Source: Oreohelix idahoensis (lineage: Eukaryota; Mollusca; Gastropoda; Stylommatophora; Oreohelicidae). From it: DNA of 64,000 nt. The stretch is taken from the NCBI GenBank assembly GCA_024509875.1, contig JAMPIV010004455.1, positions 1 to 64,000 on the forward strand. The letters run 5' to 3'. The notes below the pieces were generated by a model. That model saw only the letters and a list, made by a program, of their open reading frames with translations, did not search any database and was not told where the DNA came from. The position numbers and the translations under genes were made by a program. Below, piece by piece: positions 12,091 to 25,198 of this stretch (position 1 is its first letter; each line of letters starts with the position of its first letter).

Positions 12091-12705
12091 AATTAGTATT
12101 ATCGGGCCACCCACTCACTCTGTTAGTCCGTTGATAAGAGGGTTAATAGTAATACACTTCAGCCACTCTTTTTATCTCAGAAAGAAAAACTACCAGTATT
12201 TCCAGTTTCTGTTGCACACAGACCTAACAGTTAATTATAACAGATCCAACTCTCGTTGGCAGCTGTTGTTGGTTGTCAAACTTAATTGTATTCACTGTCT
12301 TCCAGTTACTGTTTACAATGTTAAACTAAAACAAGATGTGACCCTAATATGTAGGCCAAATAATGAATCTATTACACTAAAGTAAATTTTTTTTTTTTCG
12401 GCTGCAGAAAGCTTTTTTGGCACATCGAATTCTTGCCAAATATTCTTCTCGTTTGATCTGAAGTGCAGGAGTTTTTGAGTTTGTTTTCGCCCCATTTTTT
12501 CCCATAAATCGATAGAAGATTGCTTTTTAATGCCAGCTAGAAGATTCGGGAATGAAAATATGAATGGAAAATTGTCTCTCTAGACGACAGAAGAGAGCGT
12601 AAGTCATCTGAACTCTCCCGCAACCCCCAAACCCCATCAAACTTGGTAGCAGATTACTTGCCCTCGATGTCTGCTCGTATATGGAAATGAAATACATACA
12701 GTACA
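12091..12705. other. Noncoding, nothing recognised
   Basis: AT-rich, no family motifs in either strand's ORFs. Confidence 0.35.
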
Positions 12706-12880
12706 AATGGTTGAACGTGAGTGGTTAGAGCGCTGGTCTCTCGCGGCAAAGGTGTCAGGTTCAATTCACGGTGTCGGTCTACCCAGCTATAAATGGGTAC
12801 CTGACTTTGCTCTTGAGTTAGGAAAAGAAAAGTTAGCGAGGAAGATGACTGGTAATGCTATCAACTGGTCACTCTACCTC
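12706..12880 (+). mobile_element. tRNA-derived SINE
   Basis: The head has a pol III A-box-like stretch (GTGGTTAGAGCGCTGG) and, about 25 bases on, a B-box-like GGTTCAATTCA. It is followed by a tRNA-unrelated body with ACCCAGCTATAAATGGGTACC. The same body occurs at 13945-14030. SINEs carry no protein; they move using LINE enzymes. Confidence 0.75.
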
Positions 12881-12887
12881 TAGATCT

Positions 12888-12990
12888 GGACCTAGTAGAG
12901 TGCAGGACCTAGTACAGAGCAGGACCTAGTAGAGTGCAGGACATAGTAGAGTGCAGGACCAAGTAGAGTGCAGGACCTAGTAGAGTGCAG
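12888..12990. repeat. 17-bp tandem repeat, 6 copies
   Basis: Units of GGACCTAGTAGAGTGCA with one or two substitutions start 7 bases after the SINE body. Confidence 0.93.
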
Positions 12991-13126
12991 TCTCTTAAAG
13001 TTCATTCCCCTGTGGCAGTGTCTGATACGGTACTACCTTGACCTTGACCTTACATGTGGTTAGAGAACATGTGTTCTAGAAAAAAAGATACTGGGATCTA
13101 AACCTGGTAGGTTCACGCTCCAGTGT

Positions 13127-13930
13127 CTTCTTCTTCTTCTTCGATCCTTAACCACCGACCGTCAAAGCAGTCGGTGGCCATCACGCCTAGTGGCGTCTTG
13201 TAGGGCAACAACAAATTGATTCCACTTTGCACGGTCGGTGGCCATCCTTCGTACAGTGCCCCAACTCTGGTTCATTCTTTGCATCTCAGCCTCCACAGTC
13301 CTCCGCCAAGTTGTTTTTGGTCGGCCTCTCTTTCGCTTTCCCTCAGGGGTCCAAAGCATAGCTGTTCTTGTGATGGCATCGGGGTCTCTTCTGAGGACAT
13401 GACCAACCCAGCTCCAGCGTCTGCCAGCTATGATGGTATGCATGTCCTCTTGCTTGCTACGAGTAAGCAGATCTTGGTTGGTGATGGTATTCGGCCAAAA
13501 GATTCGGTGAATTTTTCTTAGGCATGTTGTGTGAAAAGAGGACAATTTTGACATTTCCTTCTCTGTAACTCTCCAGCATTCCGCACCATAGAGAAGCACA
13601 GAAAGCACGCAACTCTGGTATAATCTTAATTTTGTGCTTGTGCTGTATTGGGAGGACTTCCAGATGTTATTTAGGCCAACGAAGGCTGTTCTTGCCTTAT
13701 TCATTCTGATGTTGATGTCTTTGCCTGCCCCACCGTCTGGTTTTACTATGCTTCCTAGGTATGTGAAGGTATCTGTCTGTACCAGTTGCTGATTCCTTAC
13801 TGATATGGGCTCAGGGTTGCTCACATTGAGCGTCATGACCACAGACTTCTTTAAGTTGATGTTCAAGCCCACCTGCTGGCTAAATTTATTAAGTCTATCC
13901 GTTTTTTCCTGGATGTGTTGATGTGAATGT
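13127..13930 (-). mobile_element. RTE-type LINE, 5'-truncated 3' end (copy 1)
   Basis: The minus strand carries the last about 255 codons of the LINE protein, a short 3' UTR and a GAAGAAGAA simple-repeat tail at 13127-13145. An independent insert at 52860-53415 has the same 3' UTR and tail. The truncation point is near 13930, where a SINE body begins. Confidence 0.85.
13162..13872 (-). pseudogene. LINE reverse transcriptase C-terminal region
   Basis: The 236-residue open frame is the end of the RT and its thumb/tail: KKSVVMTLNVSNPEP, FTYLGSIV-DGGAGKDI, CVLSVLLYGAECWRVTEKE, RRWSWVGHVLRRDPDAITRTA, then GRPKTTWRRTVEAEM. These blocks are typical of RTE-clade LINEs. The frame remains open upstream to about 13927, so the ATG at 13872 is internal. 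The RT catalytic core is missing. It is well preserved, with no stop over 236 codons, so the insertion looks young. Confidence 0.85.
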
Positions 13931-14040
13931 GCCAGCAGTGTACCCAGTGTACCCAGCTGTAAATAGGTAATTGATTCTGCTCTATTGTTAGGGAAGGCAC
14001 AGGTAGTGAGGAAGGGAATCCGTCACCCCACACTGAAACG
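13931..14040 (+). mobile_element. SINE body fragment (same family as 12706)
   Basis: It contains ACCCAGCTGTAAATAGGTA and then GATTCTGCTCT-TTGTTAGG, matching 12781-12830 of the longer copy. The tRNA-like head is missing. Confidence 0.65.
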
Positions 14041-14431
14041 TAGTGAACTAAAGTTTCTAACACTTCACACTCCTCCGCTGTCATCTGTTATGGCACAACC
14101 TTTTACATGACACAAAACGCCGACCGCACATATGCATTTAAAATTTGTATGATCAGATTTTAAAACATTAAAACAACATATACATTTTACCACGACGGTG
14201 AAAAGCGTTTTTAACGTCTTTATTATTAATAAAAGCTATGTTTATGAGTAAATCTGACAACACGTTCCAAAAAACTAGCACAACAATATTTATTCTCTTC
14301 GCTTTCTTCAAGCGCTGTTCATACTCGAGTAGAAGACCATATATCTGTACAACTTCCAATCCCTGATTCTTATGTTCATGTTCAATGCTATTTACAGTTT
14401 TGCATGTCATGTTTTTAAATTAACCCTGACA

Positions 14432-14665
14432 GATGGCAAACAACCAGCCGGGCCACCACAGCTGAGGTTCGCAGACGTATGCAAGAGAGACATGAAGGCA
14501 CTGGACATAAATCCAGCAACCTGGGAGGATGCTGCCAATCGCATCATGTGGCGATGCTCCCTGCTTCGTCACCGCACAATGAGCAAAATGAAACTCTCAC
14601 AACAAGCTGAAGAGAAAAGAATGCGCCGAAAGGGACACCAGGCAACAAAAAATAAATGCAGATGA
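14432..14665 (+). pseudogene. RTE-type LINE C-terminal fragment
   Basis: A short frame begins within GPPQLRFADVCKRDMKALDI and runs through WEDAANRIMWR to a basic tail. It is the same C-terminal block found in the fragment at 7690-8345, on the opposite strand. Upstream RT sequence is absent. I see no promoter or start of its own: it is a truncated insert. Confidence 0.7.
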
Positions 14666-14714
14666 GGGCTTGTCACGTGATTTCTGCCCTTGCTCTGCTC
14701 CAAGTGGCCAAACG

Positions 14715-14965
14715 TCAGAGTATCTACTGAGGGTCTTCAAAGGTATCTACCTTCAGCTCAAGATTACTCTTGGCAGAGATGTCAATTGAAGAATCGCGCT
14801 GCAATTCTAGGGAACCTCATATTAATTTAATAAAGCACGTAGTACGGCTGATAGGTTCCAGGCCGTGTAAACTTTCTATCTTGCCTGACCATTTATGAGG
14901 GGTAAGAATTTTGCTCATTTTGATGAGCCCCCAATTGATTTGACTCAGTAAAATATTACTTTAAC
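14715..14965 (+). repeat. Dispersed repeat family R2, copy 1
   Basis: GAGGGTCTT-AAAGGTATCTACCTTC, CTCAAGATTACTCTTGGCAG and, later, GAGCCCC and CAGTAAAATATT recur in order at 24285-24520. Confidence 0.8.
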
Positions 14966-15263
14966 TAGCAATAACCCGTCAACATTGACACGTTATTAAT
15001 TATAGTGTGTTGTTTCTGTTACATGTATTACAGACGGCACTATCACTACTGTGGTCATTTCATTGCAGGCGACCGTCATTAGATATTTGTAGTGAAAATT
15101 ATATGGATGTATTAAATATGAAGACATGGAGTAACCTTATCTAAATGACATGTTGAGCAGTGATAATGATCTAATGGACCGTAAATTGACTAAATAACTA
15201 ACATTTCTTTTATGATAACATGTCTCGTAATTGTTCGTTCGTGCATCTCTTAAAATCTTGCCC
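14966..15263. other. Noncoding, nothing recognised
   Basis: AT-rich sequence without motifs. Confidence 0.3.
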
Positions 15264-15315
15264 TGGTCGACTTACTGCCTCTGAGAAGCCATGGTCGACT
15301 TACTGCCTCTGAGAA
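15264..15315. repeat. 24-bp direct repeat, 2 copies, 28 bp apart
   Basis: TGGTCGACTTACTGCCTCTG plus AGAA occurs at 15264 and 15292. Confidence 0.95.
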
Positions 15316-15408
15316 CAACGTTTGAAGTTTGACGAAAATTCAGTTCATGTACTGTTTATCAATTGTGTTGTTGGCTTCTTTCCATAATCAAACTGATAAT
15401 GCACACCT

Positions 15409-15553
15409 TCATTTGCGCACATTTTCTATAATCGGGAGAGTACATATAAGGGGAAACAATTCAATTATTGTCAACTTTCAACCACAGTTGCACCCCTTAG
15501 CTGTGGTTGAAAGTTAATATACTCTCTCGAAAATAGAAAAAGTGAGCAAATGA
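15409..15553. repeat. Foldback (imperfect inverted repeat) sequence
   Basis: A perfect 15-bp inverted repeat (15473-15487 with 15501-15515, arm AACTTTCAACCACAG) forms the inner stem. An outer imperfect stem pairs 15409-15447 with 15516-15553; the left arm has an unpaired stretch of about 25 bases. No ORF. It could be a degenerate MITE or a hairpin-forming repeat. Confidence 0.75.
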
Positions 15554-15569
15554 CCGTTTGCAAAATGTG

Positions 15570-16059
15570 ACTGACCGACCGACCGACCGATGTACTTACG
15601 GCGGGTATTATGGTATTGAATAGCTCTGTTATATGTATTTAAAATGACTGAGACATACGGATGCAGTTCACTCAAAAAATTATTAAATATAACTATAAAT
15701 TTGTATTTTTACAAATAACACATTTAATAATCAATTATAGTTGATGGAAAAAATGTTAGCCTTTAAAGATTGATAACAGGTGATGGTCTGGTTTGAAAAG
15801 TTCGTTATTAGAGAGTTCACTTGGCACCTTTAAGTTGGTACTTAGCTGCCAGTAAGATGATGGTTGGTTTCTGCTCCAACCGATGTTTGTTCTTTCAAGG
15901 TTGTAGACTGGTTCACTCTCGTCACTGGTTAAGTCTGGTGGCCGCAACACGTCCCTCGTACTATCGTAGAGTAATTGCAAAGATGGTCCAACGTCTTTTA
16001 AGACCCGTCTGCTGTTGGTGTCTAGCTTCGACTGAAGGCCACTTATACCACACATTTGC
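15570..16059. other. Noncoding, nothing recognised
   Basis: It starts with (GACC)n. Overlapping ORFs on both strands at 15756-16105 have no family motifs. Confidence 0.35.
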
Positions 16060-16450
16060 TCCACAGACTAGTACCACCAATTGGTACCACCGACTAGTAT
16101 CATGAAATAAGAGAGAAACAAATACCCTCCTGAATATTGGGTTTCATGACACGAAAATCAAGTTCCCCCCCCCCCCCCCTTTTTTTTTCATTCCACCATC
16201 TCATCTGCCTCAGAACTTTACCATCTCTGAGCATTAACGTTAATCCAGTGAGCGGAAAACACCCATGGCATTTATATAAAACATGTTTACATATACACAT
16301 GCACTGGTTGAAAAGGGTAATATAATAATTATGAACATTATTTCTATCATCATCCACTCCTTGCTCCAAATGGAACTTGGGACTACCTCTGCTTTTGGTA
16401 TGTGAGAAACCCACATGAAGCAGTGGTGTTTCATGAAAACATCATTCTGT
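16060..16450 (+). repeat. Dispersed repeat family R3, copy 1
   Basis: CAGACTAGTA, GGTACCACC, CTGAGCATTAA and CATCATCCACTCCTTGCTCCA-TGGA, then CTTCTGCTTTTGGT and CATGAAGCAGT, are found in the same order at 24948-25470. Confidence 0.7.
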
Positions 16451-16835
16451 AGGCTGAGGTTGCCAGCCTCGCATGAACTCGGACATCCGCTAGCAAATCT
16501 ACTGGCTACAAATCCCATGAGTTATTGTAAGTGCGTAAATATAATTGTCGCGAGAGGTTCAGATGTTATTAAATAAAAGATATCCTGGACAAAAAGATGT
16601 ATCAGATGATACAAGGATAGTGCCAGATAAGAGACTGGTCTTATGAAAAATACCCCCTTCTCTGAAAAGAGCAAGGGTGTACCGACAATCAAAGGTCAAG
16701 CTGTATAAACCTTCAAGTATGATGATAGTGTTTGTTACTGAAGGTCTAAGTGCTACCTCTCAAGATCCTCCTTTGAATAATGGTTATTAGTTTTGTATTG
16801 ACTCTGCTAGGGGATTAATGAGTTAATTAAATATG
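16451..16835. other. Noncoding, nothing recognised
   Basis: No coding or repeat assignment. Confidence 0.3.
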
Positions 16836-17188
<353 letters not shown>

Positions 17189-17227
17189 ATATATATATAT
17201 ATATTTATTTATTTATTTATTTATTTA

Positions 17228-17308
<81 letters not shown>
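17189..17308. repeat. (TA)n with internal (TTTA)n
   Basis: Simple repeat continuing the TA tract after the SINE. The TTTA portion is at 17202-17230. Confidence 0.95.
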
Positions 17309-17312
<4 letters not shown>

Positions 17313-19380
17313 ATCACTTTCGCTGGACTGTGAAGTTAATATTTAGTTTAATAAAGTCCTTCATGAGTCATTACTCAAACGGTTTTTGTTGTTCTTAGTA
17401 ATTTATTTCTTATTACTACGTTGCTGGATAGGCTGACTCGTGGTATGGTGTTACCACTTATCTCCAAAAGTGAGAATCATCCACTATAGCCAGGATCACA
17501 AAAGGTCTGGATCTCCAGGCTGGGAAACATAGGTTGTCATGTTCTAGATATATTGAGAACGTTTGCACCACAGAGTCCCTCAGAAGTGAATGTCTCGTAC
17601 GATCTTAGTAGTTGCAGGATAAAACCTGTAATATAAATAATCACAACCCTTGTATGGTCCAGCACTATGCTATCGACACACACAATGGACGTAACAAACA
17701 GTTTCAGACATGGTGCTAACAGTTGCACAGGACAATTTACCTCAGTACCACTCACAGCCAGTCAATGTGATTACACTTTCCTTATAAATCCTACGTTAGA
17801 TCCATTTGTCCATGATCTGCTTCCATACAATGATTTGGTTTAGTATAACTATTAAGTGACACCTTGATTAATACATGTTAACAAATTCTGTGATCCTTTC
17901 TCATGGTCCTGATCAGTGTGTCTTTCCTTTAGGAAATACTCCTTCAAATACATTATTAAACCTACAGTCGTATTTTTGCCATAATTCTCAAATATCCTAC
18001 ACATTTCCCAATGCTGGCTTTCATCTCTAAAAGTCAACACAGGCTTGCTTTCAGATGGCATTATATTGGTCCTGTAAGTTTTTTTCTTAACACGCTCAAC
18101 ACACTTACGAACACACCAGTGGATTAATCACAAGAAAATTACATAATTATATACATATAAATATTCTTTCTTACCCTCAGGCAATACACATAAGTTGTAA
18201 CAGGCTGTCAAAAGGTATTTAGGTCTGCTATGCAGATGCAGTGGCAAAATTATTAGACAGCACACTTGTTTGCCGCTCTCTTCTGTACCGCTTAGTGTTT
18301 CAAAAAGTTGTGGCTCCAAATCAACCAAGTTCAAGGACTTTTATACCGTCTCTCCCCCGTATCGGAGAACACGGCCAAAAACCGTTGTTAGGAATATAAA
18401 AACGAGGCATCTTTTGCCTACTTGTTCAATGTGTAAATTAAAAAAAAATTATTATCTCTCTTAATTCTGAACCGATTTTGATCGTTTAAAGTTATAATTA
18501 TACTGTGAATTTATCTCTACCGTTCTATCTAATAATTGTTTAGTTAGCAAAATGCATTTAAATCTGTGCAGGCTTTAACTAACTAACTTTGGGACTACCC
18601 TGATGTATAAATGTCAATTTAAACGATTTTTCTCTTTAAATGAACTACTATTCGAGGACGTCTTTGCACCTACCTCTTAAGTAACATCCCCGTTGTTAAA
18701 CTATCTATACCTTTCCTTTTCAACATCTCTAGTTCTTAAGAAATTAAATAAATTCGTACTTTCATTTACACAAAATGGGCCTCTATGTTACGCCTAAAAA
18801 GGTTTCCTTATACACACTAGAAAAAAGGGGCGTTTTCATTGGCTGTTTGTATCGGTCGGTTTTCCTATAGTATTGCGTGCGGTAAATATGACCGTGGTGT
18901 AAGACAGAGACCAAACATGACAATAATCTATCACCAGATTGATATTTCCTGTGCAAGCAAACACTTGGCCAGATAAAAAATACTATCAGTGATAAGATAA
19001 CGGACAATGGCCATCTCAAGGTTTGTTTACGCACTAATCCCACTTAATGTCTGGTAGGAAATGTGTTACGATTAATACGTAAACAACATTTCACTCCACG
19101 GATCCAGGTGTCAATATCTGATCAAATCAAAGTCAGTGATTACAACTGTGATAGGGTGGGCGAGAAATGATGATGCTGTTGTGATATGTGATCTCTTTTT
19201 TGCACACTCGCACCCGACCCGAACAACAATAAAACTCTGATTCTAAGGCAGGGGCTGTATTTATTTATATAACCCTCTCAGTGACAAACAGCAAATAAAC
19301 GAACGCCAAAGAAACACCAAACAAACATCCAGCCAGTGTTCAATTGCTAATCTGAAACGCAAACAAAGCACTGACTAGTT
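17309..19380. other. Noncoding, nothing recognised
   Basis: Two kilobases with only short ORFs on both strands and no family motifs. It may include the internal region of the LTR element whose LTR is at 19637, but I see no gag or pol. Confidence 0.35.
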
Positions 19381-19621
19381 AAAATCATAATAGTTAAATA
19401 ATGAAAAACACCATGCTCTCACATGTCAAACTGTCCTTCCACGCCACCTGAAACATTCAACTATCAAGCACACACACTCAGTTCATGCATGTCGTCTAGT
19501 GAGACTAGTATGGTGTTGTGCATGAGGCTGGCAATCTCACCATGTAACACAGATTGTTACCAAAACTACTACTGCAAGAACATTTGAATGCTTTGTGCGG
19601 TCTCTATACGGAGGCCAACAA

Positions 19622-19635
19622 CATTGGTGGCCCCA
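19622..19635 (-). promoter_or_regulatory. Candidate primer-binding site of an LTR element
   Basis: On the minus strand the LTR end CCACCACA is followed after one base by TGGGGCCACCAATG, which begins TGG as a tRNA primer site should. Confidence 0.5.
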
Positions 19636-19636
19636 T

Positions 19637-21889
19637 TGTGGTGGGTTTGATGTTAATACAGTTTGTTGTTAAGAAATCTTAGTGTACTGAATGAGGTCAG
19701 CTGTGAAGGTCCCTGAATATAATAAATATTAGAGTAAATTTCCAGGGCACCTTTCTACTACCACCACTATGATCTCATTCAGACTTATTCTAGATAGAAT
19801 GTAAGATGACTACGTTTGGTGTCTAGGGTTATGAAATGTTAGTGTAAGGTTGCATTAACCAACTAAACATATAAACAATTACACAAATTATTTTATTATC
19901 TAATACAACACAACAATACCACGACAATCACATACGAACTACACTTTAAAAGACTATCTTTAGTAAGTCAGTGGTTGAAAATTTGATAAAGTTAATGTTT
20001 TTCAATTTATTGTCCTGAATCTAATTAATTTGGAATCAGGACTGACAATCAAAGTGAAATCATAGAAATTAATTACATCAATCAATTTACATAATGGATC
20101 TTCTGACCATAATACACATATTATTATATAAGGGTGTAGTTGTATTGTTTAACTGAGGTGACTTCTAGTATACACTGGTTGATTGTTTATTATCATCATC
20201 TCTGCATGTTGTTTGAAAGTTTTTATGGACACTGATGGAATGTTTATATCACTATTCCCAGTCTCTTTTCTAATATAATGTTAGTTGAGCGATCAGGTGC
20301 CGAAACATGCACCTATCTTTGTATTATGATGTAGGAATCTTCCTGCACTTCGCTGAACGACAACCTTCAGCTCCCACTTCTTCAAGAATGATGGTGGTTT
20401 ACAGTTGTCTCCGAAAAAGGCAAGACTGTGGCATGAATATATCAGCCCACTGTAGTCTGGCACCAGTTATTGACAGCAACCAAAACCCTCTGAAATCAGA
20501 AGGATATGCCTCCTTCGTAATCAACAGCCTACAATAATACTCAACAACCAGTACAGGCACATTACAAACAAACATGCAAGATCAGCTCTTTACGACAATC
20601 CCTTTAACCAGTTAATTTTGATGTGACCAGGTATACCAGTATTCCTCTCCCCTAATAGTTACAACGCCTCTGCAATTCCAGCAATAATCTGTTGTCCATA
20701 CAATAGCATAGGTATTATGCTCCTGATGATAATCCTATATAATTTAGTTGGTCTACACCTCTCTGATAGTCTTTCATATGCTGAATCAATCTCTAGACTC
20801 TGTTTTGAGTCTGCCATAGACTCACTTACTTAGAGTCGTATGTTAGTATTTCACATTCAAATTTTATTTTAAATAAAATGTTAAGAAAATCAATCTTACC
20901 ACAGATGTAAGGAAATAACACAAGTAAACGATGACTAGGCAATAGAATATGGCACATGTTCGATCTTCCCTATGTCCAGGCTTTTCCTATGTTAGAAAAT
21001 TCTCCGCCTGCTCTCATCGATCTTGCTTTGCACAAAATTTACTTGAAATGGCAGTGAACAGTCCCCGTTTCGTACCAGTATCTACTGCTTTGTCCAATGG
21101 GACCATGTTTACATTTATTTTTGAATCTATCGTTTCAAATAACAACTCCCAATATGTTTCCAAGGCAAATATATTTTTAGTTTTAGGTCAACCAATCATA
21201 CTTCGCCTTCCTTCAAAATCCACCCAATCAAATATCCCGTACCTTTTAACCTCATTTACCCAAAGTCGTTTTTTTTTCAAAAATGCCATAAAAAATTATA
21301 AGCAGGCATGATCTTTACTTGACTGTCTGGTCGGGTCCACTATAGTATTATGGCTATAATTAGTTAATTAATGGACTATTTGCGTAACTATTTCCATATT
21401 CTTTGTCAACAAGTCCTAAGGTACACGAATATACAATTTATATGGGACTAGTTGGCTTGGTTCAGAAGTACACAGTTTTTTTTTTCTAAGTTAGTGTTTT
21501 TTTATTTTTAGTCTACTACACGTTCAATTCTTTTCCATGTGCTGTCTTCTCTATTTACGGGATAATTACGTACTTTGAAATAAGAGCTAAGGTTGTTTTT
21601 GTGACACGAGTTGTCTACATGTTCTAACTTTTTCCTCGTATTTTGGAGAAACCCCTAAGGCAAGGCTTGCCCCTGTGCTAGTATTGGCTTTTAGTTTAAA
21701 ATCAATGCGAAACGAATTAGCATTTCATCTGTCCTTTCCCCTCCTCGTTCCACAATGCATTTTTAGGCACATATTTTCTTAGAACTAGGAAAAGTGATTA
21801 TGTCAAGGACGAATTTGAAAAATTTGGGTACCGTTTTGTTCGGCTATTCGTTAGCAAATAATAATCTGAAGGCGTAGGCGATACCAACA
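19637..21889 (-). mobile_element. LTR (minus orientation), about 2.25 kb
   Basis: The 3' end (CCCACCACA, at 19637) matches the LTR ends at 1830 and 47084 over about 190 bases, including CCTAGACA, TCTGA-TGAGATC, GTGGTAG and TTCACAGCT-GACCTCA. 21170-21430 matches 40-330. The TG start is placed tentatively at 21889. A primer-site-like junction follows on its downstream side, so this may be a 5' LTR. No gag or pol is recognisable downstream. Confidence 0.5.
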
Positions 21890-22440
21890 GTTCTAGCAGA
21901 AAATTCTTTTATACTTTCTTATCTTTTCCTTTATGCCCGATATTGTTATATATTAATTTAGATATTGTATTTAGAAATTCACTACACACATGCTCTATCA
22001 GGAGGCCAGCCACACTAGTGGCCCCATGCTCCATAAGGAGTGAGAAGAGACATAATTTATTCCCAAGTGGACCCACGTGCTCGCATAAATTATCTGACAC
22101 ATAATAATTAAATAATAATAAAAATGGGCAAAAAGTAGAATTAAACAATATGTACAACCAATACTCTCATTAATGAGAATAAGCTACTACCTCGCAACCG
22201 ATCCACATCAATATACGTTCCTGCACTCTTAAGCATGTCGTATATGCCGACTAATGAGATCGGGAATCTCATCATATGAAACACATTGTTACAGAAACCA
22301 ACTACTGCCATAGCACATAAATGCTTCGTGTAGGCTTCTGTTGGACCCAGCCGCAATGGTGTCTTTATGCTCCGCAAGGGACAAACAGAGAAACGCTTAT
22401 GCCTCAAGCTTATGTCTCAAAGTGCCGTACGCACAATGGG
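21890..22440 (-). repeat. Related LTR/leader junctions, degenerate
   Basis: At about 22028 and again at about 22370 the minus strand reads GGAGCA followed by (TGGGG)CCA-type leader sequence and a block with GGCT-GGCCTCCT or GGCTGGGTCCAACAG. The latter continues into sequence matching the leader at 19480-19620 (for example TAACA-TGTGTT and ATG-TGAGAT). These look like old LTR-to-leader junctions. Confidence 0.45.
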
Positions 22441-24284
22441 GTGGCCTTACGCCCACATTAAATCTAAATGACTAAAACTAGATGCACCCCCTCAAAGGCC
22501 ATTTAACACCATATGCACAAACATATATAACTAATCTCGCCTTAAAGCAACCCACTAAAGATGTACAGTAGAATTATAATCAATCATCGTGAAATACACT
22601 AACTAAATTACCTTCACATCACATCACATAATAAAATAAAATTACTCTTGAACTAAGCTATCAAACGTTATAATTAGCCCAGTGCGCTCTCAAATAATAA
22701 ATAGCTAAACATCATTGGGCCTATAGCACGTGGTAACTAAGAATGTTAATACCTACTCACAGGCGCCATCTTTATGCACATTAACATGTGGCTGCCGGCT
22801 GCCATCTTGCCAACAGTTAATATGTCTATCTCAATTTCATTCCCTGATATCATTTCTGTCCAGTTCCATGTATGAAATAGGTTCCTACTATAATCGCTTT
22901 TCTGCACGGTCTCATGAATGAAATAAGTTCCTACTATATTCTTACAGCCGCGATTTGGACTTAACACGACTAACAAAACCTATCCACACATTATTTTCAC
23001 TCATCTATAACTTTAAAACTAATTATAATGTCCTACAAGAAATCTCCTTTAGAAACACATCTATCTATTCTCTCAAACATTAGAACCGAATCACGCTGAA
23101 AATAATTCTAAAGCTACAGTGAAAAAATTGTAATTTCACTAGAAAATAATCTTCTGAAAATTATAATGTCACTTGCCTCCATGCCGTGTGCAAACATTTT
23201 GCTGACTCTGGGTGCCTTTTTCTCACATCTTGCCTCTATTGCGAATATCATCAACTACGTTCGGCCTGTGGCGCGCCCGTATTTTATACGCCAAATAACC
23301 GCATCACGCAGGGCTGTCGTAGGGATTTCGCTCGCTCACTCGCAAAGCGGCACGCTCGTGCTGCACTATTAACTTCAGTTTCTAAGCATAAATACGAACT
23401 TCAGGGAGATTTTGGGCGTTTATTATGGCCCCATCACACAACAATCAGCAAGGATGGTCGATAAAGCCCTGACATGACAAGAATTAAAATTAAAGAAAAG
23501 TAGTGTAAACAATGAACTGAAAATACCAAATACTGTCAGAGGTGGGAAAAAGAAAGAGAAGAGCACAGAATGAATTACAGGATGGACCAGGACAATGTGA
23601 CGATCGAAGTTATTTTGTCACAGAGCTATTACCTTAGGGGCGCATTCCTATAGTCAGTTATGACTGAAGGGGGCTACTAGAGATCAAATTGACCAGTAAA
23701 TACGTTTGATGTCGCAGCTATACATTTCCCCCAGTCGTTTTTGACTTATCACACTGCGTTCTAAATTCCCGCTTCTTGTGACGAAATTCTCGTCAAAATT
23801 CCTTCGTTTTCTTTCCCAGTCCTCTCCGGCCATACTTACTCGACCATCCCTCTATGTGCACCTTTTCATTTGCTATTGTCTACGCTTTCATCGATCGATG
23901 TTATCTTGTCACCCCACCTGGCCCTGACCGTTTGACCTGATTTTTGTAGCCACGTTGACGTTTTTATTTTTTTTAAAAAGTAAATAAAAAACTCATTGTG
24001 TATGCCAGACGGACGAGTATTAAATAAGCAGCGATTGTTTTGGAACAAGATGGTATTTTAGATAATGTGTTAATTTTATCATATTGCAAAGCCATGCTGT
24101 CGAAAAGCAGGGATGTTAGAAGATAACAATCCTGATATTGGAGCACGAGGAGCGACGTAATAGTTTCCGTCCAGACTTGTTATAATTAACAACTGTGAGA
24201 AAGTAACATCTTTGTAGAGATTTACCAGTATCACTGGTTATCTCCCCTGCTGTGCAGTGTTGGTCCAACAATGACCAAAATTTT
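22441..24284. other. Noncoding, nothing recognised
   Basis: AT-rich with a few G+C-rich patches near 23260-23350. The short ORFs have no family motifs. Confidence 0.35.
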
Positions 24285-24530
24285 GAGTATACTATGAGGG
24301 TCTTTAAAGGTATCTACCTTCGCTCAAGATTACTCTTGGCAGAGTTGTAAATTGAAGGATGGTGCTTCTAGTTTAGGGAGTCTTCACAAAATATTTCATA
24401 AATCAATGCTGAATTTTCCCAGGCTATTGTGAAAGTTGCATCTGCCAGCCCCTATTATGAAGAGAGATATTTTAGCTAGTTCTGAGCCCCTAACTTAATT
24501 ATTCAGTAAAATATTTTTTAAAATAGCTTT
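24285..24530 (+). repeat. Dispersed repeat family R2, copy 2
   Basis: Matches 14715-14965 in order and orientation; the second half is more diverged. Confidence 0.8.
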
Positions 24531-24947
24531 GTTGTATTTATATTTAATGTAATTGATTCATATGAGTACACTTCTCTCTGTACAAAATAAATCAACTATT
24601 GATTTATAAAACATATAACAAATTTAGTAATCAATTATTCTTTAACATGAGTAAATAAATAAGGGAAGTTAGTGGATAAAAACAAATGTGGAGTTTTTCT
24701 TCACTGAAATTAGTTCATGTGGTGATTTGTTTGGGTAGGGAGTTCTTTTGTTTTGGCCATATTAAAATCAATTATTTGACCAGGTGTTGACACAGGTTTG
24801 CTGACTGCTTCATCAATTGTCTACTTCTGTGGTGAGGGCATGTCCCCAGCGTAGTTTCAGGGGTAACCTCTCCTAACGTCAAGGCAAGGATCTTCACAAC
24901 CCGTCAAAGGCAGGCATCCAGCGTAGACCACAAGCTCCCGATCTACA

Positions 24948-25143
24948 GACTAGTATCAAGCTGGTAACACACACTGGTATCTCCAACTGGTATCACCAAC
25001 TTGTACCACGAACTGATATCTCCAACTCGTACCACAAACTTTAGAGTTAACAAATGTCTCTGCTAAGTATTTGTTTCCTGATACGTAGTCAGGCGCCTTC
25101 CCTGCTGTCCGTTCCATGGACCTTTCCCTTTTATTTCTCAGTA

Positions 25144-25198
<55 letters not shown>

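Noticed and set aside
20949..21311. 120-codon ORF
   Set aside because: It lies within an LTR, with no recognisable domain.
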